A DNA stretch of 7,193 bases from Bacteroidota bacterium (GTDB taxonomy: Bacteria > Bacteroidota > Bacteroidia > Chitinophagales > Chitinophagaceae), in contig JAEYUA010000255.1 in the NCBI GenBank assembly GCA_023433755.1, forward strand, positions 1 to 7,193. The letters run 5' to 3'. Positions 1 through 5,613 of the stretch are shown here, piece after piece (position 1 is the stretch's first letter; the number at the start of each line of letters is the position of its first letter). Both the position numbers and the translations under genes were made by a program. The notes beneath the pieces are model-generated. The model ran no database searches, was not told the DNA's origin, and saw nothing but the letters and a program-made list of their open reading frames with translations.

Positions 1-380
1 GTGGTTGGATGACTGGATTGATTCCTGTATACCTCAAAACAGTTTATAAGAAAGAACCTGTTTTTGCCCATAGTAAGATTGTTTATACCATTGGCCAGAA
101 TACGTTCAAGGAAAAACTCGGCAGTGATTTTATTTCAAAAGCCGTGATCCATCCATCCATTAAGGAAAAAGACCTGGAACCTTACAAGGAATCAAACAAC
201 CTGGCCATGTTCCGCGGTGGTGCCACCTATGCAGATGCTATCACTTTCGGAGCTGAAAAGATTGACAAGAAACTGGTTGATGAATTTTCCAAAGTGCGGG
301 GTAAAAAAACGTTGCCTTATAATGCAGAATCTGATTTAACAGACTATTTACAATTGTATGGTGATCTTGCAAATAAGTAA
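1..380 (+). CDS. glycogen/starch synthase, GT5-type catalytic domain (3' end only; 5' end outside window)
   Basis: The reading frame is open from the left edge (first full codon at 3, reading G-W before the Met at position 9), so that ATG is internal and the real start lies upstream. About 125 residues are visible. The opening GWMTGLIPVYLKT and the following VYTIGQNTF resemble the second half of the starch-synthase catalytic (GT5) domain, which transfers glucose from ADP-glucose to a growing alpha-1,4-glucan in the cytoplasm. The protein stops soon after this domain (ending DLTDYLQLYGDLANK), so no C-terminal GT1-like nucleotide-sugar-binding half follows. Such short forms of about 270 aa are known to me from Bacteroidota, often directly before a DUF4270 gene, as here. 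Family assignment is fairly safe; whether the short protein is an active glycogen synthase is not shown by the sequence. Confidence 0.8.
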   Translation, partial: GWMTGLIPVYLKTVYKKEPVFAHSKIVYTIGQNTFKEKLGSDFISKAVIHPSIKEKDLEPYKESNNLAMFRGGATYADAITFGAEKIDKKLVDEFSKVRGKKTLPYNAESDLTDYLQLYGDLANK

Positions 381-406
381 TTTTCAAACTGCTACAATTG
401 ACATTA

Positions 407-1837
407 GTGAAAAAGTATAGCCTGGCTTCTTTGGTTTTTTCTCTCGCTTTTTTAAGTTTTTTTTCCTGCACCAAGATAAACGAAGCTACCGGGATAGGTG
501 ATGGGCTGATACCACCGGTTGACAATGTCAATACTTTTGAAGTAGAACTTACAGCCAATACATTCAACAGTGTATATGATGATTCTTCCCGCGTAGGCCT
601 GTTTGATCCTGTTGCCATTGGTGATATCAATGATCCCAAATTTGGCAATATGCACGCGAACTTCGCCTTCAGCATGAGCCTTGCTTCCACTTATGGTGTT
701 TGGCCGTTCAAATACAAAAAGGATTCCATCCACACCATTGATTCGGTAGTGCTCTCACTTGCCTATGCTGGCGCTTATGGTGATACATTAGGCAATGGTA
801 TTCAAACTATTTCCGTTTACGAGATCGGGCAGAGTGAGGGTTTCAGGAGTGATACATCTTACCGTTACACCGACCCGGCTTCCGATTTCAACGGGACTTT
901 GCTGGGCACGCGTACCTATTCCATCAAGGATGATACAGATTCAGCCCTGGTTCAGGAACCGGGCGATACGGCTGCCTCCTGGGTAAAAAATGTTTTGAGG
1001 ATTAAATTGAATAATTCACTCGGATTAAAATTCGCTGGATTTGATACATCCATCAATGGTCCCATCAATGGATTCCGCAATGATTCTTTATTCAAGGTCT
1101 ACTTTCCCGGTTTATCGGTAAAGGCTTCCAATTCAGGAAATGCATTTGCCTATTATAATCTTGCAGATGTATCAGGTACCAGGCTCACTGTTTATTATAA
1201 GTATAAGCATAATGGTACTGATACGGTGGGTTCTGTATCCTTTATCCATTCCTCATTTGGCCAGGCCAATTACGTGAATGTACAGCAAGGCGGACTATGG
1301 GCGGCCGCAATCAATAATCCCTTTGCTGACAGGATGTATATCAACGGTTCACCTTCAGGAGCCAGTGGAAAAATCTTCTTCCCGGGTTTGAGCACTTTTG
1401 GCAATAAGGTAATCCACCGCGCAGAGCTGATTACCCCGGTAGTGGATGCGGATCCCGTTTTTACAGCACCTCAAAGGCTCTTCCTTGACCGGTTGAGAGA
1501 TGACAGGTCGCTAAATTTTGACAATGACCTGAACATTTCTTTCACAGGAAATAACTGGGTAGCCAATTATGATATTTTTGGAGGTAACCTTAAATCAGGT
1601 GCCTATAAATTTAATATTACCAGGCATGTCCAGGGGATTATTACCCGTAATGAACCCAACGACACCCTCAGGGTGCATGCGCCCCTGCGCACGTTGATTT
1701 ATGTGGGGCCCTATAGCACAACTGTGCCATTAAATGTACTCCCCCGTATTGGTGAAGGAAGGGTAGTGCTGGGAGGTGGTAGTTTTCCTGATCCAGCCCT
1801 GCGTACACGCCTGAGAATAATATATTCCAACCTCTGA
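407..1837 (+). CDS. DUF4270 family lipoprotein
   Basis: This encodes about 476 aa, an envelope protein of unknown function matching the DUF4270 family of Bacteroidota. With the GTG at 407 as start, the N-terminus is MKKYSLASLVF, a short basic stretch and hydrophobic core ending in LSFFSC, with Cys21 as the likely lipidated residue (the -3 Phe is loose for a lipobox). A TTG at 398 would add three residues before the lysines and looks less natural, so 407 is preferred. The mature part begins TKINEATGIGDGLIPPVDN, typical of the family, and continues as a Ser/Thr/Asn/Gly-rich, probably beta-rich chain without transmembrane helices, ending LRIIYSNL. The gap after the glycogen synthase stop is only 26 nt and contains no clear promoter, so the two genes probably form one transcript. 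No catalytic motif is recognisable. The +2 residues are not acidic, so surface exposure cannot be argued from an export signal. Confidence 0.85.
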   Translation: MKKYSLASLVFSLAFLSFFSCTKINEATGIGDGLIPPVDNVNTFEVELTANTFNSVYDDSSRVGLFDPVAIGDINDPKFGNMHANFAFSMSLASTYGVWPFKYKKDSIHTIDSVVLSLAYAGAYGDTLGNGIQTISVYEIGQSEGFRSDTSYRYTDPASDFNGTLLGTRTYSIKDDTDSALVQEPGDTAASWVKNVLRIKLNNSLGLKFAGFDTSINGPINGFRNDSLFKVYFPGLSVKASNSGNAFAYYNLADVSGTRLTVYYKYKHNGTDTVGSVSFIHSSFGQANYVNVQQGGLWAAAINNPFADRMYINGSPSGASGKIFFPGLSTFGNKVIHRAELITPVVDADPVFTAPQRLFLDRLRDDRSLNFDNDLNISFTGNNWVANYDIFGGNLKSGAYKFNITRHVQGIITRNEPNDTLRVHAPLRTLIYVGPYSTTVPLNVLPRIGEGRVVLGGGSFPDPALRTRLRIIYSNL

Positions 1838-1848
1838 TTTCCGCTGAT

Positions 1849-1856
1849 TATATTTG
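1849..1856 (+). promoter_or_regulatory. putative -7 box (TATATTTG) of the metK promoter
   Basis: The octamer TATATTTG matches the Bacteroidota housekeeping -7 consensus TAnnTTTG exactly. It lies in the 59-nt gap between the DUF4270 stop and the metK ATG, 40 nt before that ATG. Transcription starting a few bases after the box would give a leader of roughly 35 nt, too short for any known SAM riboswitch. I see no good -33 TTTG/TTG element at the usual distance, so the call rests on the -7 box and its position. Confidence 0.5.
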
Positions 1857-1896
1857 CACGCAAATTATTTAATACAACTGCTTAATTATTCGCATT

Positions 1897-3150
1897 ATGC
1901 CCTATTTATTTACATCTGAAAGTGTATCCGAAGGTCACCCGGATAAAGTAGCTGACCAGATTTCCGACGCCCTTATCGATCATTTCCTTGCATTTGATCC
2001 CCAGGCTAAGGTTGCCTGTGAAACTCTGGTAACAACCGGCCAGGTTGTACTGGCAGGCGAGGTGAAATCCAAAGCCTACCTCGATGTGCAGGATATTGCC
2101 CGCGAAGTAATCCGCCGGATCGGTTATACCAAGAGTGAATACATGTTCGAGGCGAATAGCTGTGGCATTTTTTCTGCCATTCACGAACAGTCGTCCGACA
2201 TCAACCAGGGTGTTGACAGGAAGAAAAAAGAGGAGCAGGGTGCCGGCGACCAGGGAATGATGTTTGGCTATGCAACCAACGAAACGGATGATTACATGCC
2301 ACTGGCCCTTGACCTGGCTCATAAACTGCTCCAGGAACTGGCAGCGCTGCGCAGGGAAAACAAGCAGATCAAATACCTGCGTCCTGATGCTAAAAGCCAG
2401 GTAACGCTTGAATACGATGACAACAACCGTCCCGTAAGAATTGATGCGATTGTTGTTTCCACCCAGCACGATGATTTCGATACCGAAGCCAAAATGCAGC
2501 AGAAGATCAAGCAGGATATGATCAACATCCTCATTCCAAGGGTGAAAACCAAGTACAAAAAATACGCAAAACTCTTCAACGATAATATCAAATATCACAT
2601 CAACCCTACAGGTAAATTCGTGATTGGCGGACCACATGGTGATACAGGTTTGACTGGCCGCAAAATCATTGTGGACACTTATGGTGGTAAAGGCGCTCAT
2701 GGCGGTGGTGCCTTCAGCGGAAAAGATCCTTCCAAAGTTGACCGTTCCGCAGCTTATGCTACACGTCATATTGCCAAGAATCTTGTGGCTGCTGGTGTGT
2801 GTGATGAGGTGCTGGTTCAGGTATCCTATGCTATTGGTGTGGCTCAGCCAACTTCAATTAATGTGAATACCTATGGTACCGCTAAGGTGGAGCTGAGTGA
2901 TGGTGAGATCAGCAAGATCGTAGAGAGCATTTTCGACATGAGACCTTATTTTATTGAGCAGCGTTTGAAACTGCGCAATCCCATCTATTCCGAAACTGCA
3001 GCTTATGGACACATGGGCCGCAAGCCGGAAGTAGTTACCAAGGAGTTTGTTCAGCCCGGTGGTAAAAAGATCTCCAAAAAAGTTGAACTCTTTACCTGGG
3101 AGAAGCTTGATTATGTTCCTAAAGTGAAAAAAGCCTTTGGTATTAAATAA
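1897..3150 (+). CDS. metK: S-adenosylmethionine synthetase (methionine adenosyltransferase)
   Basis: This cytoplasmic enzyme makes S-adenosylmethionine from ATP and methionine, releasing phosphate and pyrophosphate. All hallmarks are present in its 417 residues: N-terminal [13 protein letters not shown] (E8, H14, D16, K17), E42, E55, Q98, the ATP-binding GAGDQG at 115-120 (D118), D249 followed by R255-K256, and the glycine-rich GGGAFSGKD at 269-277 with K276, D277, K280 and D282. It is some 30 residues longer than the E. coli protein (384 aa). The extra length sits partly in a lysine-rich stretch around 215-232, as in other Bacteroidota MetK proteins I recall. The ATG is well supported, since the conserved N-terminus starts within four residues of it. 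A -7 box lies upstream and an intrinsic terminator immediately downstream, so it is probably a single-gene unit. Confidence 0.97.
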   Translation: MPYLFTSESVSEGHPDKVADQISDALIDHFLAFDPQAKVACETLVTTGQVVLAGEVKSKAYLDVQDIAREVIRRIGYTKSEYMFEANSCGIFSAIHEQSSDINQGVDRKKKEEQGAGDQGMMFGYATNETDDYMPLALDLAHKLLQELAALRRENKQIKYLRPDAKSQVTLEYDDNNRPVRIDAIVVSTQHDDFDTEAKMQQKIKQDMINILIPRVKTKYKKYAKLFNDNIKYHINPTGKFVIGGPHGDTGLTGRKIIVDTYGGKGAHGGGAFSGKDPSKVDRSAAYATRHIAKNLVAAGVCDEVLVQVSYAIGVAQPTSINVNTYGTAKVELSDGEISKIVESIFDMRPYFIEQRLKLRNPIYSETAAYGHMGRKPEVVTKEFVQPGGKKISKKVELFTWEKLDYVPKVKKAFGIK

Positions 3151-3171
3151 GTTTTAATAAAAGCAACTTAT

Positions 3172-3200
3172 AACCTCTGTTCTTGTGACAGAGGTTTTTT
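3172..3200 (+). terminator. intrinsic terminator of metK
   Basis: A perfect 9-bp stem, AACCTCTGT (3172-3180) with ACAGAGGTT (3188-3196), closes a 7-nt loop. It is followed by a T-run that continues to 3200 and then by another T-rich stretch. It begins 21 nt after the metK stop and ends 10 nt before the next start codon. Confidence 0.88.
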
Positions 3201-3207
3201 ATTTTCG
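3200..3207 (+). promoter_or_regulatory. weak candidate -7 box (TATTTTCG) before the membrane-protein gene
   Basis: The octamer differs from TAnnTTTG at one base. It starts on the last T of the metK terminator and ends 3 nt before the ATG at 3211. If used, the mRNA would be leaderless or nearly so. No convincing -33 element is seen. Readthrough of the terminator is the alternative way to express the next gene. Confidence 0.25.
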
Positions 3208-3210
3208 GTT

Positions 3211-3699
3211 ATGAAGAGAAATCTTTTGATTTCATTTGCCCTTCTGTTCATTTCCATTATCATCATGCGCTGGCAGGGCAGCAGCCTTGTGACCCCCATC
3301 AGCCCCAAGGGAATCATTGATATAGAATTTGCCCGTACCACGGAAAGGTTTCAACAACTCCGACTTTTCCTGAACCACCAGGCGGTAATGACCAATATCT
3401 ACCTTGACTTTATTTTCATTGCTGCCTATACCTGGTTCCTGGTGGCGGCATGTAAATACATCAGTTACAAAACCCAATGGCAGAAATGGTCCAATATGTT
3501 TACCAGCCTTGCCATCACTGCCGGACTGTTTGATGTATTCGAGAACTTCCTGCTGATACTGGTTTGGAATGAAAGATTTAAAACCTCGCTGCTGGAAGTG
3601 GTATTCTGGTGTGCGGCAATAAAATTCGTTTTGGCAGGCGCCGTAATACTTTACCTTCTTTTATCATGGCCATTCACCCTGCGCAGGCAGAAACGCTAA
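3211..3699 (+). CDS. small integral membrane protein of unknown function
   Basis: This encodes 162 aa that I cannot assign to a named family. It has four probable transmembrane helices: about 4-19, 62-83, 96-118 and 128-152. A loop of some 40 residues (20-61) lies between the first two and holds the sequence SPKGIIDIEFA. Polar or charged residues sit inside helices: D66 in helix 2 (YLDFIFIAAY), D108 and E111 in helix 3 (GLFDVFENFLL), and K138 in helix 4. The C-terminus is basic (LRRQKR), suggesting it is cytoplasmic. The layout LDF in one helix and D-x-x-EN in the next resembles uncharacterised bacterial membrane proteins I have seen, but no function follows from that. The ATG is preferred because later starts would remove the first helix. 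It lies 10 nt after the metK terminator and 37 nt before the next gene. Confidence 0.78.
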   Translation: MKRNLLISFALLFISIIIMRWQGSSLVTPISPKGIIDIEFARTTERFQQLRLFLNHQAVMTNIYLDFIFIAAYTWFLVAACKYISYKTQWQKWSNMFTSLAITAGLFDVFENFLLILVWNERFKTSLLEVVFWCAAIKFVLAGAVILYLLLSWPFTLRRQKR

Positions 3700-3724
3700 C
3701 GAACCGGATCGGCATAAACTCAAC

Positions 3725-3732
3725 TAAATTTA
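3725..3732 (+). promoter_or_regulatory. weak candidate -7 box (TAAATTTA) before the rRNA methyltransferase gene
   Basis: The box differs from TAnnTTTG only in its last base. It lies 4 nt before the GTG at 3737 and about 46 nt before the in-frame ATG at 3779. If it is real, transcription would begin near 3738, which would favour either leaderless use of the GTG or initiation at 3779. No clear -33 element was found. Confidence 0.3.
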
Positions 3733-3736
3733 CCAG

Positions 3737-4504
3737 GTGAAAAATTTCAGATCGCCTCAGAGACCCAAAAAATCTTCCATGGTAATTGGCCGAAAGGCCG
3801 TCATGGAAGCGCTTTCCACCGGCAAACCACTCGACAGGATCTACCTGTCCAATAAATCTGTCGGGGAAGCGGTTAGCCAGATCAGGAACCTGGCAACAAA
3901 ACAGATGGTACCGGTGAATTATGTTCCGGTTGAGAAACTAAATGGTTTCAATGTTACAGATCATGAAGGAGTGATCGCACTTATTTCACGTGTGCAGTAC
4001 CAGGATTTGCAGGAGGTGATATCGTGGGTTGTGGAAAAAGGAGAAACACCCCTGTTCCTGATTTTGGATGGCATTACGGATATCAGGAATATTGGAGGAA
4101 TTGCCAGAACAGCCTGGTGCACCGGCGTACAGGCTATCATCATTCCTGACAAAGGAATAGGAGCCCTTAATGAAGATGCCATACTCACTTCAGCGGGAGC
4201 GCTTGAAAAACTAACTGTCTGCCGCGTCAATAGCCTGCTCAAAGCGGTGGATGAATTGCATCTCAACGGAATTAAAGTATTCGCAAGCGAAATGAAGGCT
4301 GATAAAAATGTTTTTGAGATTGATTTCAAAGAACCGGTTGCCATCATCATGGGCAGCGAGGAAAAAGGCATTTATCCCGCGCTGATGAAAGCAAGTGATG
4401 AGAAATTTAAAATCCCCATGAGCGGCGAATTTGAATCCCTGAATGTTTCCGTAGCAACAGGAATGATTCTTTATGAAGCAATGAAGCAGAGAATGAGTTT
4501 GTGA
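3737..4504 (+). CDS. rlmB: SpoU/TrmH-family RNA 2'-O-methyltransferase, probably 23S rRNA (guanosine-2'-O)-methyltransferase RlmB
   Basis: This enzyme transfers a methyl group from SAM to the ribose 2'-OH of a guanosine, in 23S rRNA if it is true RlmB. In the 255-aa reading, an N-terminal substrate-binding domain (MVIGRKAVMEAL from 15, DHEGVIALIS at 75-84) precedes a knotted SPOUT catalytic domain. The three SpoU motifs are present: LDGITDIRNIGGIARTA at 110-126 with Asn118 and Arg124, IIMGSEEKG at 203-211 with Glu208, and IPMSGEFESLNVSVATGM at 226-243 with the SLNVS core. The GTG at 3737 adds a basic 14-residue tail (MKNFRSPQRPKKSS). The ATG at 3779 would align more closely with the start of E. 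coli RlmB, so the start is uncertain. The subfamily is inferred from length and the N-terminal domain; other TrmH-like specificities are possible. The TGA stop lies inside the first unit of a 7-bp repeat array. Confidence 0.87.
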   Translation: MKNFRSPQRPKKSSMVIGRKAVMEALSTGKPLDRIYLSNKSVGEAVSQIRNLATKQMVPVNYVPVEKLNGFNVTDHEGVIALISRVQYQDLQEVISWVVEKGETPLFLILDGITDIRNIGGIARTAWCTGVQAIIIPDKGIGALNEDAILTSAGALEKLTVCRVNSLLKAVDELHLNGIKVFASEMKADKNVFEIDFKEPVAIIMGSEEKGIYPALMKASDEKFKIPMSGEFESLNVSVATGMILYEAMKQRMSL

Positions 4505-4549
4505 ATCGTGAGACGTGAATCGTGAATCGTGAGACGTGAGACGTGAGTC
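4501..4549. repeat. tandem heptamer array, GTGA-type (7 units)
   Basis: Seven consecutive 7-bp units lie without a gap. Three are GTGAATC-type or mixed with four others: units 1, 3 and 4 are GTGAATC, units 2, 5 and 6 are GTGAGAC, and unit 7 is GTGAGTC. The rlmB stop codon (TGA, 4502-4504) is inside the first unit, so the array starts exactly where coding ends. No gene or terminator structure is seen within it. Confidence 0.95.
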
Positions 4550-4631
4550 AACTAATCAGACTACTACAAACTACTGACTACGGACTACGGACTTCAGCCT
4601 TCCGACTTTGAACTTTCAACTTTGAACTAAT
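4550..4631. repeat. imperfect heptamer repeat tract, NACTNNN-type
   Basis: This continues the preceding array with a different unit. From 4569 to 4631 nine heptamers lie in one register. They change gradually from AACTACT and GACTACG through GACTTCA and GCCTTCC to GACTTTG and AACTTTG/AACTTTC, ending AACTAAT. Upstream, 4550-4568 holds one unit in register with the GTGA array and then two register slips. The AGACTACTAC at 4558-4567 recurs inverted at 6756-6765. The rest of the rlmB-lyase gap (4632-4664) is a pyrimidine-rich stretch with nothing further recognised. Confidence 0.9.
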
Positions 4632-4664
4632 TGACTTCTAGCTTTCTCTCCCTCTAATCTTCCT

Positions 4665-4672
4665 TAGTTTTG
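4665..4672 (+). promoter_or_regulatory. putative -7 box (TAGTTTTG) of the lyase-like gene
   Basis: This is an exact match to the Bacteroidota -7 consensus TAnnTTTG, 18 nt before the ATG at 4691. Transcription from it would begin near 4678. That would exclude the in-frame TTG at 4670, which lies inside the box, as a start codon. A -33 element is not obvious in the pyrimidine-rich sequence upstream. Confidence 0.55.
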
Positions 4673-4690
4673 ACCCTTATCAACCATACC

Positions 4691-5536
4691 ATGTCAATAC
4701 AACTGATCGAATGCCCAAGGGATGCCATGCAGGGATGGAAAACATTCATACCCACAGAAAAAAAGATAAATTATATCAACTCCCTTCTTAAAACAGGGTT
4801 CGACACCCTTGATTTCGGGTCTTTTGTTTCACCGAAAGCCATTCCCCAGATGGCAGATACAAAAGAAGTGATACACGGCCTTGATGATTCTGCTACAAAA
4901 CTGCTGGCCATAGTTGCCAACCGTAGGGGAGCGGAAGAAGCGGTACAGTTTGAAAGGATTCAATACCTTGGATTTCCATTTTCCATTTCACCTACTTTCC
5001 AGCAAAGAAATACCAATAGCAGCATGGAAGAAAGTTTGTTGCGGGTTGAAGAGATTCAAGACCTGTGCTCAAAAAATCAAAAAGAAATGGTGGTTTACCT
5101 GAGTATGGGATTTGGCAATCCTTATGGTGATCCTTATAATGAATCGACACTATTACATTGGGCTGGTGAAATGGTTAAAAGAGGCGTGGGCATTATTTCG
5201 CTAGCTGATACGGTAGGACTTGCCACCCCTGAACAAATACGTTTTGCGCTCAATGCCCTCATTCCCCAGCATCCGGAAACCATAATAGGCGTACACCTTC
5301 ATTCCACTCCTTCCAACTGGAAGCAGAAATTTGAAGCAGCCCTTCAATCAGGATGCAAACGGTTTGACGGGGCATTGAAAGGAATTGGCGGTTGCCCAAT
5401 GGCACAGGATACCCTGGTGGGAAATATGGATACAGCACTAATGGTTGGTTACCTGGAAACTCATCAACAATTACAGGGTATCAACAAAGAAGCTTTGAAG
5501 GAGAGCCTGCAGATTGCCTCTGAAATATTTGTGTAA
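4691..5536 (+). CDS. hydroxymethylglutaryl-CoA lyase-like TIM-barrel enzyme (divergent)
   Basis: This belongs to the DRE-TIM metallolyase/HMG-CoA lyase group. The classical enzyme splits HMG-CoA into acetyl-CoA and acetoacetate in leucine breakdown. Using the ATG at 4691 it is 281 aa. Visible signatures are ECPRDAMQ at 7-14 (R10, D11), DFGSFVSPKAIPQM at 41-54, SLADTVGLATPE at 170-181 (D173), the metal-binding H202-x-H204, and GIGGCPMAQ at 231-239 with Cys235 and Asn245. The flexible cysteine loop of lyases is therefore present. Several positions differ from human HMGCL: its catalytic Glu72 is Asp41 here, HxHDT reads HLHST, and the Glu after the conserved Asn (human 279) is Ala249. I recall such proteins annotated as HMG-CoA lyase in Bacteroidota, but the substrate is uncertain. 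An upstream TTG at 4670 is rejected because it lies inside the -7 box. The gene is 77 nt before the GSCFA gene. Confidence 0.82.
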   Translation: MSIQLIECPRDAMQGWKTFIPTEKKINYINSLLKTGFDTLDFGSFVSPKAIPQMADTKEVIHGLDDSATKLLAIVANRRGAEEAVQFERIQYLGFPFSISPTFQQRNTNSSMEESLLRVEEIQDLCSKNQKEMVVYLSMGFGNPYGDPYNESTLLHWAGEMVKRGVGIISLADTVGLATPEQIRFALNALIPQHPETIIGVHLHSTPSNWKQKFEAALQSGCKRFDGALKGIGGCPMAQDTLVGNMDTALMVGYLETHQQLQGINKEALKESLQIASEIFV

Positions 5537-5538
5537 AA

Positions 5539-5566
5539 GATATCCGTAGCATTTGCTCTGGATATC
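5539..5566. other. hairpin between the lyase-like and GSCFA genes
   Basis: GATATCC (5539-5545) pairs with GGATATC (5560-5566). Inside, a G-T wobble and one mismatch are followed by AGC/GCT closing an ATTT loop. The hairpin starts two bases after the lyase stop. No T-run follows it on the plus strand; the TTTT is on the minus-strand side. It is therefore not a standard plus-strand terminator and could be an RNA-end or processing structure. Confidence 0.5.
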
Positions 5567-5613
5567 CAACATCTGTTAAACCATAAACAAATCACCAAGG
5601 ATTATTCAAACTG

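Noticed and set aside
398..406. TTG at 398 as start of the DUF4270 lipoprotein
   Set aside because: The GTG at 407 gives a typical signal peptide beginning MKKY; the TTG only adds three residues in front of the basic region.
241..690. Minus-strand open frame of 149 codons across the synthase end and lipoprotein start
   Set aside because: It lies opposite two well-supported coding regions and has no family-like sequence.
1838..1896. SAM riboswitch upstream of metK
   Set aside because: The gap is only 59 nt, the likely leader is about 35 nt, and no suitable stem arrangement is visible.
1906..2769. Minus-strand open frame of 287 codons inside metK
   Set aside because: It is antisense to a strongly conserved gene, and its translation shows no recognisable motif, so it is a shadow frame.
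4501..4631. CRISPR array or direct-repeat array with spacers
   Set aside because: Units are only 7 bp, contiguous, without spacers, and no cas gene is near.
4618..4672. Heptamer TTTG serving as the -33 element for the lyase promoter
   Set aside because: The nearest TTTG (4621-4624) is about 40 nt from the -7 box, too far for the usual spacing of about 20 nt.
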